This document shows positions 18,522-26,352 of a DNA stretch of 38,173 nucleotides, piece after piece. Position 1 is the first letter of the stretch; each line of letters begins with the position of its first letter. The notes beneath the pieces are model-generated. The model was not told the origin of the DNA and made no database searches. It saw only the letters and a program-made list of their open reading frames with translations. This DNA is from Alphaproteobacteria bacterium (lineage in GTDB: Bacteria; Pseudomonadota; Alphaproteobacteria; M2410), in contig JAUWTJ010000036.1 in NCBI GenBank assembly GCA_030614785.1, positions 1-38,173 on the forward strand. Reading direction: 5' to 3'. Made by a program: the position numbers and the translations under genes.

Positions 18522-18633
18522 ATGCAACGACCGACACAGAGATACTCTCCAAAGTTGCTCAGAAGGCAAATTATGGAAAAAATATGAGAGATTGCGCGCC
18601 CCGCGTGCCTGGCACGGTCTTTGCGAAGACTAT

Positions 18634-18715
18634 GTTGCTCTGGCGTAAATTAGAGCAACAGAGCTTCGAGCGGAGCAGATCCAGTCGCGACCCCTTCATA
18701 GGATCTGTTCCGCTC
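18634..18715. repeat. Double-hairpin intergenic element (RIME-like)
   Basis: Two adjacent inverted repeats: GTTGCTCT (18634-18641) with AGAGCAAC (18652-18659), perfect; and GAGCGGAGCAGATCC (18668-18682) with GGATCTGTTCCGCTC (18701-18715), 15 bp with a single G/T mismatch. The tandem-hairpin design resembles alphaproteobacterial intergenic mosaic elements. No other copy is evident in this window. Confidence 0.65.
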
Positions 18716-18881
18716 TACTTTATCCTGACAATCAAATCCTCTGCAAATTGGTTAAGGCTCCTGATCGGACCTGATCAATCTTGATCGGCCCAGTTCGCTC
18801 GCGCGCATGGTCCCGGGCAGACGGTCTTTGACAGGGCGGCAACCCTCGCGTCAAACCATTAAGACAAATTGAAATATTTCG

Positions 18882-18897
18882 TTTACGTTTCCTTAAC
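18882..18897 (+). promoter_or_regulatory. Candidate CtrA-binding site upstream of the FlgC-like gene
   Basis: TTTA-N7-TTAAC (18882-18897) matches the CtrA consensus TTAA-N7-TTAAC at 8 of 9 positions. A second near match, TTAA-N7-TGAA, lies at 18859-18873. Both are within 135 bases of the FlgC-like start. CtrA controls flagellar and cell-cycle genes in alphaproteobacteria. The match is by eye only. Confidence 0.4.
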
Positions 18898-18989
18898 AAT
18901 GATCCGGATGCGGATGGTTAAATTACATAAACCATTGTTTTTACTTGAGAAAACTTGACACGTCGAAGGTGCCGTCGTAGGCTTCGGCC

Positions 18990-19391
18990 ATGAACATTGC
19001 ATTAACATCTTCCGTAGCCGGAATGAATGCCGCCGCTGATCGCCTCGCGATCCGCGCCGGCAACGTGGCGAACGTTTTGACCCCGGGCTATAGAGCTTCC
19101 GAAGTGGTGCAGCAATCCACTGGCAGCGGTCCTGTGGTATCCGAGCGTTTGCCGGTGGATCAAGTCACCACTCAGGCATCCGGCGGGGCCGACGCGCCTG
19201 CGCCATCGCAGCAGTTATCGTTGCCCTTTGGCGATTTTCCTGAGGATCGACCGCCAGAAAACCGTTCTGATGTTTCGCTGGAATATGAGATGACGGATAT
19301 GATGCGCGCCGAGCACGCCTACAAGGCCTCCGCTAATGTTGTGCGGACCATCGGCCAGATGCAGGACACGCTGCTCGATATTTTCAGCTGA
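18990..19391 (+). CDS. Orphan flagellar basal-body rod protein, FlgC-like
   Basis: 133 residues, the size of FlgC. The N-terminal helix has the rod/hook family signature (SSVAGMNAAADRLAIRAGNV, ANVLTPGYRAS, compare ASNIANxxTxGY). The C-terminal helix has the FlgC/FlgE-type heptad pattern (EYEMTDMMRAEHAYKASANV, then IGQMQDTLLDIFS). The middle is Pro/Gln/Ser-rich and variable. It stands alone rather than in a flgBC-fliE operon, which is odd for a true FlgC; it may be a paralogue. The candidate CtrA site upstream and the FliL-like gene nearby fit a flagellar link. Confidence 0.75.
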   Translation: MNIALTSSVAGMNAAADRLAIRAGNVANVLTPGYRASEVVQQSTGSGPVVSERLPVDQVTTQASGGADAPAPSQQLSLPFGDFPEDRPPENRSDVSLEYEMTDMMRAEHAYKASANVVRTIGQMQDTLLDIFS

Positions 19392-19426
19392 TCACTGCCT
19401 GGATCACTGGCTGAATACTCGCCTGA

Positions 19427-20578
19427 TCAAATCACCTGAAGTCGTCTGGGGTCGAGGGCTTCAAGCGTGACGCCCGTTTTGGCGCAGGCCGGCGGCAGAC
19501 CGCAGCCCCGGATCAGCTCTGCAGCCACCTCTGACACCGCCGGGGACGTCTGGATGCCATAGCCGCCCTGTCCCGCCAGCCAGAAAAATCCTTCCTGAAG
19601 CGGGTCAAACCCGACCACCGGCATGCGGTCCGCGACGAAGCTTCGCAGGCCCGCCCACTTGTGTTCAAACCGGCGCACTCGAATGCTGGTGGCGCGCTCA
19701 AGCCGATCGACCGCCTGCGCCAGGATCAGCTCATCGGGCGCTGCATCGCACGGCGGGCTCGGATCTTCGTCGGCAGGGGACAGCCAGATCATGCCGCCGC
19801 TGGGCTTGAAGTAAAACGCCTCGTCGACATCCAGAACCAGAGGCCAGCCCGAGATATCGCCCTCAATACCGTCGGCCTTTGCCGGGTCGATCACACACAC
19901 GGAGCGGCGCAGCGGCTCAAGACCGATGTCCAGAGCACCCGCGAGCGTTCCGATCTGTCCGGCCCAGGCGCCTGCGGCATTGACCACCAACCCGGCCTCG
20001 ATCGTCTCGCCGCCTGCTGTAAGCCTCCAATGCCCGTCCCGGTTTTCAAGCGCTGTCACTTTGTGTCGGGGCCACACCTCAACACCGCCCCTGCGTGCGC
20101 CGCGCAAATATCCCTGCAGCAGTTCATGGACATTGATCGCCTGGCTGTCCGGCTCGAAGACGCATGCCGCGACGGCGTCCGGGTTGAGCACGGGCACGCG
20201 CGACAGGGCAAAGGCCCGGGTTTGTTTTTCGATATTTGGTGCCAGCGCCCGGGTTGATTGATAATGCTCCTCAAGCGCGACCAGCTGATCCTCGCGGGCG
20301 ATAAAAAGCGCACCGCAGGGCTCAAGCAAGGGCGTCTCCGAAAAAGTCTCCGGCGGTGAATAGAAAAAATCGCGGCTCGCAATGGTCAGAGTACGGATAG
20401 CTTCATTGCCATAGGATTCAGAAAAAAACGCTGCCGAGCGCCCGGTTGCATGGTGCCCCGGATGGTCTTCTGCCTCCAGAAGGACAATAGAACGCTTCCC
20501 CGGCTCTTGAGCCAGCCTCCAGGCCAGGGATGCACCGGCGATGCCGCCGCCAATAATGACAATATCGAAAGAGTTCAT
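19427..20578 (-). CDS. FAD-dependent amino-acid dehydrogenase (D-arginine dehydrogenase-like)
   Basis: 383 residues of the DAO/glycine oxidase superfamily. The FAD-binding dinucleotide fold opens at DIVIIGGGIAGASLAWRLA (5-23), followed by HHATGRSAAFFSESYGN (42-58), which closely resembles the D-arginine dehydrogenase DauA of Pseudomonas. WLAGQGGYGIQTSPA near the C-terminus closes over the flavin. It probably oxidises a D- or secondary amino acid to the imino acid, donating electrons to the respiratory chain. The gene is monocistronic and faces the FlgC-like gene end to end. Confidence 0.82.
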   Translation of the reverse strand: MNSFDIVIIGGGIAGASLAWRLAQEPGKRSIVLLEAEDHPGHHATGRSAAFFSESYGNEAIRTLTIASRDFFYSPPETFSETPLLEPCGALFIAREDQLVALEEHYQSTRALAPNIEKQTRAFALSRVPVLNPDAVAACVFEPDSQAINVHELLQGYLRGARRGGVEVWPRHKVTALENRDGHWRLTAGGETIEAGLVVNAAGAWAGQIGTLAGALDIGLEPLRRSVCVIDPAKADGIEGDISGWPLVLDVDEAFYFKPSGGMIWLSPADEDPSPPCDAAPDELILAQAVDRLERATSIRVRRFEHKWAGLRSFVADRMPVVGFDPLQEGFFWLAGQGGYGIQTSPAVSEVAAELIRGCGLPPACAKTGVTLEALDPRRLQVI

Positions 20579-20665
20579 AGCTTCTGGTTACCGAATAAGA
20601 GACTAGGGCGCCAGCCTCTTGTGCCGCTATGTCTCAACCGAATTCTTGAAGTCTTGAAGATGAAA

Positions 20666-21052
20666 TCAGAGGGCAGTAACCGTGCGCAGGAGGTCGAGCA
20701 GGACCTCCATGCGAAATGGCTTTTCAAGGGTTCGCTCTGCGCCGAGGGCATCCGCCGCCCGCAGCAGCACAAAATCACGGGTGTCTACCTTCGGGCCTTT
20801 AAGGCCTCCTGTCATGGCGATGATGTGGAAACGCCGGGCATAGGTTTTGTGAAGTTGGGTTATGAGCTCAATACCATCCATGTCCGGCATGGCCAGGTCC
20901 GTCAGGATGATATCAGCAGAGTTGGTTGCAAGATGGCTGAGCGCCTCCTTTCCGTTACCGGCTTCGGAAACCATATAGCCTTCGCTGGCTAGCCCCTCTG
21001 CGATAATGGCTCGAAGTGTCCTGTCATCATCGACCAGTAAAATGGATGTCAT
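20666..21052 (-). CDS. Single-domain response regulator (CheY-like)
   Basis: 128 residues consisting only of a receiver domain: acidic pocket DDD at 8-10, phospho-acceptor Asp52 (LTDLAMPDMDG), Thr81 and Lys111 (LEKPF). No output domain follows. AAAGGG precedes the ATG. Such proteins shuttle phosphate in phosphorelays or bind targets directly. A hybrid kinase is encoded 18 kb away, but no partner is adjacent. The region just upstream contains competing inverted repeats. Confidence 0.93.
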   Translation of the reverse strand: MTSILLVDDDRTLRAIIAEGLASEGYMVSEAGNGKEALSHLATNSADIILTDLAMPDMDGIELITQLHKTYARRFHIIAMTGGLKGPKVDTRDFVLLRAADALGAERTLEKPFRMEVLLDLLRTVTAL

Positions 21053-21081
21053 AGTTCAGCCCTTTCAGTCCGGGCAGTTTC

Positions 21082-21145
21082 GCAAAAACCAGGGCTCCTG
21101 GAGAAATAAACATATCTCACGTTGTCGTGAGCCCTGAGGTTTTGC
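21082..21145. promoter_or_regulatory. Overlapping, mutually exclusive inverted repeats upstream of the response regulator
   Basis: A long inverted repeat pairs 21082-21097 with 21129-21145 (core CAGGGCTC/GAGCCCTG, perfect; the flanking GCAAAA/TTTTGC extends it). Inside it, CTCACG-TTGT-CGTGAG (21116-21131) forms a compact perfect hairpin that uses the same GAG bases, so both cannot form together. It lies 30-93 bases before the regulator's ATG on the minus strand. Confidence 0.5.
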
Positions 21146-21225
21146 ATCATCTGGCAAGCGCCTTGACATGCGGCAGGCGAGTTGGATCAAGTAGGGTCAA
21201 TTGAACGCAACGGAGGGTTTGACCG

Positions 21226-21885
21226 ATGAGCGATATGAAGCTGTATGAAGCCATGAGCACGATGCGGGCCGTGCGCAAATTGCGGCCGGACCCCATCCCG
21301 GGCGAGGTGCTGGCGCGTGTCTTTGAAGCCGCGACATGGGCGCCAACAGGCGGCAACCGGCAGCCATGGCGCATGATCGCCGTGACAGGCGGAGCCGCAA
21401 AGGCTCGCCTTGGCGAGCTCTATAAGGCAAGATGGAACGACTACGCGGCGCTGCACAAGAAGGGCTCATCCGGTCTGCCTGATGAGAAGCGGGCGGCCGA
21501 AGAGCGCACCCTTGCCGCCGGTGATCATCTGGCCGACCATATGAAGCAGCTGCCAGTTCTGGTCATTGTCTGCTTCAACCCGAAATATCTGGCGGTCACC
21601 GATGCCTCGCTGGACCGCGTTTCAGTTGTCGGCGGCGGCTCAATCTATCCGGCGGTGGAAAATCTGCTGCTCGCCGCCCGCGCCGAGGGGCTCGGCTGTG
21701 TCCTTACCACGCTCTTGTGCATGGAAGAGGTGGCGGTGAAGGCGCTGCTCGGCATCCCTGAAGACTGGGCAACCGCAGCCATGATCCCGCTGGGCTATCC
21801 GGTCGGCAAGGGCCACGGACCGATCACGAGAAAACCGGTCTCCGAGCTCTTCTTCGCGGACACATGGGGCGAGCCTCACGTCTGA
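21226..21885 (+). CDS. Nitroreductase-family FMN oxidoreductase
   Basis: 219 residues. The N-terminal FMN-phosphate motif is MSTMRAVRKLRPDPIP (about 8-23), followed by AATWAPTGGNRQPWR (34-48), which binds the flavin, and AARAEGLGCVLTT (about 147-159) plus GIPEDWATAAMIPLGYPVGK, all typical of the family. GGAGGG precedes the ATG. It reduces an unknown substrate (quinone, nitro compound or halogenated aromatic) with NAD(P)H. It converges on the sulfite dehydrogenase cytochrome gene, with 16 bases between the ends. Confidence 0.9.
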   Translation: MSDMKLYEAMSTMRAVRKLRPDPIPGEVLARVFEAATWAPTGGNRQPWRMIAVTGGAAKARLGELYKARWNDYAALHKKGSSGLPDEKRAAEERTLAAGDHLADHMKQLPVLVIVCFNPKYLAVTDASLDRVSVVGGGSIYPAVENLLLAARAEGLGCVLTTLLCMEEVAVKALLGIPEDWATAAMIPLGYPVGKGHGPITRKPVSELFFADTWGEPHV

Positions 21886-21901
21886 TTTGAAAGATGCCGG
21901 G

Positions 21902-22441
21902 TCACTTCACATCCGGCCTCGGGTCGGGCACGAAATTATCCCGGTTCGGCATTTCCATTGCCGTCAGCGTTGCTGCATTCATCGGCCGATCTGCCGGGTA
22001 AATACCGCCTTCGGCGAAGATATAGGCAGCCAGTCCATAAATCTCGTCGTCGGACAGCGAGCCCGGCGCATTGAACGGCATGGCGCGGCGCACATAGTCA
22101 AAGAACGTCGGTGCGTAAGGCCAGTGCTGTGTCACAGTCTGGCCTGCCCCGATCAAGGGTCCGCCCTGGACGCCTTCGACGCCGCGCAACGTCTCGCCGT
22201 GACAGGCGACGCAGTGTTCGGCGTAGACGAGGGCACCTTGATCCCGGGTGCCTTCGCCGGGCGGCAGGCCTGCACCGTCATAACGCACGTCCGTGTCCCA
22301 GGCCGCGATCAACTCGTGAGGCGCCGGGCTGCCAAGTTCCGGAAACTGCTCGCCGGTTGCGGCTCCGCTTTCGTCACTGCACGCGGTCAGCGCCAGGGCG
22401 CCCAGAGCGGCCATCAGGATCCTTCGCTCACGCATGAACAT
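21902..22441 (-). CDS. Lipoprotein cytochrome c, electron acceptor of the SoxC-type dehydrogenase
   Basis: 179 residues. An N-terminal lipoprotein signal ends in the lipobox LTAC (Cys21); a single haem-binding CVACH at 77-81 follows, with a likely axial Met in AMPFNAPGSLSDDEIYGLAA. The start overlaps the end of soxC by 14 bases, so it is co-translated. In relatives, the Mo protein passes electrons from sulfite to such a cytochrome (SoxD or SorB). Here only one haem site is present, unlike the dihaem SoxD of Paracoccus, so SorB-like function is equally plausible. Confidence 0.85.
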   Translation of the reverse strand: MFMRERRILMAALGALALTACSDESGAATGEQFPELGSPAPHELIAAWDTDVRYDGAGLPPGEGTRDQGALVYAEHCVACHGETLRGVEGVQGGPLIGAGQTVTQHWPYAPTFFDYVRRAMPFNAPGSLSDDEIYGLAAYIFAEGGIYPADRPMNAATLTAMEMPNRDNFVPDPRPDVK

Positions 22442-23741
22442 TGGTCACATTCCCTTCTGCGTCGATGGCCCAGCTCTGGATGCCGTTATTGTGGTCCTTC
22501 GAATTGACACCGCGCACATCAACCAGCGCCGTGATGGTTGGCTGCACATAGCCGGTCTCATCGGTGGCGCGCGATTGCAGGATGGCGGGCTTGCCGTCCC
22601 AGCGCCAGCCGAAGGTAAAGCGCGTATGAGCCATGGACAGGACCGGCGCGACAAGATTTGCCCGCGCCCACGTTTTGCCGCCATCGGCGGAGACCTCGAC
22701 GCCGGTAATCTTGCCGCGGCCGGACCAGGCAAGGCCAGTGACCTCGTAAGTGCCGGGGATCGGTAGTTTCATGGTGCCAGACGGAAAGGTGATGACGGAC
22801 TTGGCTTCCATCTCCCAGGTGAAATAGCGCGTTGTCCCGTCGGCCAGCGTGTCGGCATAGGTGGTAACCTCCGGCCGGGTGAAGCTCGGCTTGTCGGTCA
22901 CGTCAAGGCGGCGCAGCCATTTGATCGACATATTTCCTTCAAAGCCCGGCAGAAGGAGACGCAAGGGATAACCCTGTTCCGGGCGGATCGCCTCGCCGTT
23001 CTGCGCGTAGGCCAGGATCGCATCGTCCATCGCCTTGTCGATCGGGATCGAGCGGGTGTGCATGCCGGCGTCCGAGCCCTCGCCCAACAGCCAGTTTGCG
23101 CCATCTTCAAGACCGACTTCGCGCAGCAGGGTTGAAAGCGCGACGCCGGTCCATTCGGAATTGGAGGTCAATCCATGCGTGCCCTGGACATGTGGCATGC
23201 TCGGCCTGGCATATTCCATGCCGCCATTGCCCGCGCACTCAAGAAACGCGGTCCGTGTGACGGAGGGAAAGCGGTAGAGGTCAGCCATGGTGAAAACCTT
23301 GGCGCGTTTCACCTTGCCGTGGATGAGTAGCTTGTGGCGCGCCGGATCAATCGTCGGCACCCCGCCTCGGTGGACCTCATAGTGAAGCCCCGAGGGCGTG
23401 ATCGTGCCATGAGTACCGGCCAGCGGCGTGAAGGAACCCGACACCCCTGGTTGCGGCAAGGGAAATTCCCAGCGCGATACCGTCTCGAATTGCGAGCGCA
23501 GGCCATAGCCGCCACCGGATGCGGGGCCGGGCTGGCTCGTTGGATCATCAAGGACTGCATGTTGCGAAGCGCCCTGGGTGGCCTCTGCTCCCGCCCTGCC
23601 GGCGAACAATCCGGTCCCGGCCAGAGCCGCGCCGCCGAGCAAGAGCGCCCGTCTGCCTGGATCGGGAAACATGCCCTCCTTGCAGTCGCAGTCTTCCGCC
23701 GTGCCAATGACGTCAAGGACTTCGGGCTTTTCGTCTTTCAT
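22428..23741 (-). CDS. soxC: Molybdopterin sulfite dehydrogenase, SoxC type
   Basis: 437 residues. A twin-arginine signal (GRRALLLGGAALAGTGLFAG, about 29-48) targets the folded protein to the periplasm. The sulfite-oxidase fold carries the Mo-ligating Cys169 in FLECAGNGG, and the C-terminal Mo-co dimerisation domain contains GKITGVEVSADGGKTW. It oxidises sulfite (or the sulfane sulfur of a SoxYZ conjugate) and passes electrons to the overlapping cytochrome c gene. AGGAG lies before the ATG. No soxYZ, soxAX or soxB is in the window, so a stand-alone sulfite-detoxifying role is more likely than a full Sox pathway. Confidence 0.92.
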   Translation of the reverse strand: MKDEKPEVLDVIGTAEDCDCKEGMFPDPGRRALLLGGAALAGTGLFAGRAGAEATQGASQHAVLDDPTSQPGPASGGGYGLRSQFETVSRWEFPLPQPGVSGSFTPLAGTHGTITPSGLHYEVHRGGVPTIDPARHKLLIHGKVKRAKVFTMADLYRFPSVTRTAFLECAGNGGMEYARPSMPHVQGTHGLTSNSEWTGVALSTLLREVGLEDGANWLLGEGSDAGMHTRSIPIDKAMDDAILAYAQNGEAIRPEQGYPLRLLLPGFEGNMSIKWLRRLDVTDKPSFTRPEVTTYADTLADGTTRYFTWEMEAKSVITFPSGTMKLPIPGTYEVTGLAWSGRGKITGVEVSADGGKTWARANLVAPVLSMAHTRFTFGWRWDGKPAILQSRATDETGYVQPTITALVDVRGVNSKDHNNGIQSWAIDAEGNVTNVHA

Positions 23742-23758
23742 ACGTTTCGCTCCTTGCT

Positions 23759-23776
23759 GATATTTCGATAAATATC
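23759..23776. promoter_or_regulatory. Candidate operator upstream of soxC
   Basis: Perfect inverted repeat GATATTT-CGAT-AAATATC, 17 bases before the soxC ATG. On the soxC strand, another GATATTTT half-site immediately precedes it. AT-rich palindromes of this shape are typical targets of ArsR-family repressors, some of which (SoxR, BigR) control sulfur-oxidation genes. No such regulator gene is in the window. Confidence 0.5.
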
Positions 23777-23915
23777 AAAATATCATTGATCCGTCAAACG
23801 GAGGCAGATCCGATGCTTGATGGTGATGCCTGATCGTGACGCTTGATCCGGCGAAAAACCATCTATTTAGTCTCTCTGAACGCAAGAAGGAGAATCCAGG
23901 GGGGAATGTCTGACA

Positions 23916-24842
23916 ATGGCTGATGAGCAGCTGCCTGAGCTGACGCGTCACTACGAGCATTTCATCTGGAATTCTGCCAGATGGGAGGACTTCAAACATC
24001 GTGACGACGACATTTTAATCTGCACCGCCTACAAGGCCGGTACAACATGGATGCAGCGCATCTGCTCGCTGCTGGTCTTTCAGACGCCGGAGCTTGAACA
24101 GCCGCTGACGACCTACTCGCCCTGGCTCGAGATCAACGGGCAGCCAATCGAGAAGTTGCGCGCCGACTACGAGGCACAAACCCACAGGCGCTTCATCAAG
24201 ACTCATACTCCCCTTGACGGTCTGCCGTATCGCCGCGAAGCGACCTATCTTTTCGTCGCCCGTGATCCACGCGATATCTTCATGTCCATGCTCAATCACA
24301 TGGACAATTCCAACGATGCGGCGGGCGAGGTTCTCCAGGCGAACTCGACCCGTTCGCGGGTTGAGCTGGACGAGATACCAACGGATCTTGCGTCCATGCT
24401 GCGCGCCTGGCTCACCACGGGCTGCTTTGACTGGGAAGATGACGGCTGGCCCTTCTGGTCGTTGTTTTCCCATGCAACAAGTTTCTGGAAATTCCGTACC
24501 CTGCCGAATATTCACTTTGTCCACTACGGCGATCTGCTTCGTGATCTTGATGGCGAAATGCGGCGGATTTCCGGCGTTCTCGGGATTCCCGTGAACGAGG
24601 AAATCTGGCCGTCTCTGGTTGAGGCCGCGCGCTTTGACGCGATGAAGGGCGCTGCGGATCAGATGGCGCCGGATGTCGATTGGGGTGGCTGGAAAGACAA
24701 CAGCCGCTTCTTCAACCAGGGCGGATCCGGCAAATGGCAGACCGCATTTTCGGATGACGATCTCGCATTTTATGAAGAAGCGGTCGCAAGAAAACTTCCC
24801 GAGGATCTCAGGCGTTGGCTCCACGAGGGCAGCAGAGTCTAG
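23916..24842 (+). CDS. Sulfotransferase (cytosolic, PAPS-dependent type)
   Basis: 308 residues. The 5'-phosphosulfate loop is YKAGTTW (39-45), followed by RRFIKTHTPLDGLPY with the lysine/histidine of the active site, and the 3'-phosphate motif VARDPRDIFMSMLNHMDN. A Gly/Lys-rich end segment FFNQGGSGKWQTAFSDDD corresponds to the family RxGxxGDW-K region. It transfers sulfate from PAPS to a hydroxyl or amine acceptor. There is no signal peptide. AGGGGGGA precedes the ATG. The acceptor is unknown; it is divergent from soxC, so a link to sulfur metabolism or to modification of a glycan from the cassette downstream is only a guess. Confidence 0.9.
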   Translation: MADEQLPELTRHYEHFIWNSARWEDFKHRDDDILICTAYKAGTTWMQRICSLLVFQTPELEQPLTTYSPWLEINGQPIEKLRADYEAQTHRRFIKTHTPLDGLPYRREATYLFVARDPRDIFMSMLNHMDNSNDAAGEVLQANSTRSRVELDEIPTDLASMLRAWLTTGCFDWEDDGWPFWSLFSHATSFWKFRTLPNIHFVHYGDLLRDLDGEMRRISGVLGIPVNEEIWPSLVEAARFDAMKGAADQMAPDVDWGGWKDNSRFFNQGGSGKWQTAFSDDDLAFYEEAVARKLPEDLRRWLHEGSRV

Positions 24843-24952
24843 CATCGGCTTTTTTCACAAAAATATAGTTCGATTGGGGATTGTCAGACCCGGTGCAAAG
24901 GTCTAGGACTTCTCGCAATCAGGGGTAATTATTTTTGTCGAAGGAATGGTGC

Positions 24953-25087
24953 ATGTCCCACGTATCGAATTCCGAACAGAAAAATGGGCGCAAGCCCGGA
25001 AAAACCAAAGAGGCCGTCCTCCTCTTCGTGGCCGGCTATCTCACGGTTGCCGTCGTTGCCGTCGGCAGCTTTCTGGCGCTGGCCTGA
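24953..25087 (+). CDS. 44-residue single-pass membrane protein, unknown function
   Basis: A short ORF with AAGGA seven bases before ATG. It has a basic hydrophilic N-terminus (NGRKPGKTKE) followed by one hydrophobic helix of about 22 residues (AVLLFVAGYLTVAVVAVGSF) and ends LALA. The charge pattern predicts N-terminus in. It lies 206 bases before the glycosyltransferase cassette on the same strand. I do not recognise it; the clean ribosome site, compact helix and composition make it a credible small protein. Confidence 0.5.
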   Translation: MSHVSNSEQKNGRKPGKTKEAVLLFVAGYLTVAVVAVGSFLALA

Positions 25088-25293
25088 CGCCGCCAGCCCG
25101 ACACACTTAGCTCCCCGTTTACTTCTGAAATTATGGTCTTCATGATGTCCCGTCAGGTCCCGGGGGCTGGAGTTCGGGCAGATTATCAAAGTCTTAATGC
25201 CGGTACCGGGGTTTCGAGGGTTGCTTAACGGTCATTAAAGGCTGTTGAGCTAGGGTTAGCGCACTGTAAACATGGCAGAGCAATGCGCCCCCG

Positions 25294-26352
25294 ATGACAC
25301 AAGAGATCAGCTGCGAGAGTGCAGAAAAGGAAAGCTACACGCTCTCCATCCTCATTCCTGTTTTTAACGAGGAAGCCGGGCTGGAGGAATTGCACAACCG
25401 CGTCTCCTTTGTGATCGAGGATCTGGGTTGCAGCACGAAAATCATCACAGAAATCATTTATGTCAACGATGGCAGCCGCGATGGTTCAAAAGGCGTCATT
25501 GATCGTCTCCGGGCGCAGGACAGCCGCATCACCCTCGTCAATCTCAGCCGCAATTTCGGCAAGGAGGTCGCGCTAACCGCCGGCCTCGACAAGGCTGTTG
25601 GCGACGCGGTTATAATTCTTGATGCTGACCTGCAGGATCCGCCGGAACTTATCCCTGAATTTATTCGGCTATGGCGCGACGAGGGATACGACAACGTCTA
25701 TGGCCAAAGGACGCGGCGCGACGGGGAGACATGGGTCAAGCGTTTGACGGCCTTCGGGTTTTACCGCGTGATGCGCCGCCTTGGCGATGTTGATATGCCA
25801 ACCGATACCGGAGATTTTCGTCTGCTGAGCCGCCGGGCGGTCGATGCCCTGTGCGAGCTTCGTGAGCAGCATCGGTTCATGAAAGGGCTCTTCGCCTGGA
25901 TCGGGTTTCCGTCCATCGGCGTGCCCTACGTGCGCGATCCGCGTCATGTCGGTGGCAGCAAATGGAATTATCTGAAGCTCTTCGGGCTGGCGGTGGAAGG
26001 CATCACCTCTCATTCCTTTTTGCCGCTGCGCGTCGCTGGCCTGATGGGACTGTGCACAGCGATGGCGGCGTTCTGCTACGGCGCTTTCATTGCCGTGCGC
26101 ACGATACTGTTTGGCGACCCGGTGGCCGGTTACCCGTCGATGATGACCGTGGTGCTCTTTCTGGGCGGCATCCAGCTCCTGTCGCTCGGGATCATCGGGG
26201 AATATGTCGGGCGAACCTATAACGAGACCAAGAAACGCAGTCTTTACTTCGTCAGTGAGTACAGCCCTTCGGCCCTTGCGAAATTCGGGGCCAAATCGGG
26301 GGCCAAAACCAGGACTGAAACTGCGGGCCTTGAGAAGAGACGTCCGGGATGA
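25294..26352 (+). CDS. GT2 glycosyltransferase, GtrB/DPM1-like polyprenyl-phosphate type
   Basis: 352 residues. The GT-A domain has YVNDGSRDGS (about 54-63), NLSRNFGKE, and the metal-binding LDADLQDPPE; two C-terminal membrane helices (around 245-270 and 285-310) are separated by a short loop, and the tail is basic. This is the architecture of enzymes that load undecaprenyl phosphate with one sugar on the cytoplasmic face. Its stop overlaps the next gene by 4 bases. Together with the GtrA-like gene in the cassette it suggests flipping and transfer of a sugar for glycan or O-antigen modification. Confidence 0.9.
   Translation: MTQEISCESAEKESYTLSILIPVFNEEAGLEELHNRVSFVIEDLGCSTKIITEIIYVNDGSRDGSKGVIDRLRAQDSRITLVNLSRNFGKEVALTAGLDKAVGDAVIILDADLQDPPELIPEFIRLWRDEGYDNVYGQRTRRDGETWVKRLTAFGFYRVMRRLGDVDMPTDTGDFRLLSRRAVDALCELREQHRFMKGLFAWIGFPSIGVPYVRDPRHVGGSKWNYLKLFGLAVEGITSHSFLPLRVAGLMGLCTAMAAFCYGAFIAVRTILFGDPVAGYPSMMTVVLFLGGIQLLSLGIIGEYVGRTYNETKKRSLYFVSEYSPSALAKFGAKSGAKTRTETAGLEKRRPG

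Noticed and set aside
25225-25238. CtrA site TTAA-N6-TTAA upstream of the GT2 gene
   Set aside because: The spacing is 6, not 7, and the position lies among AT-rich bases where such matches are expected.
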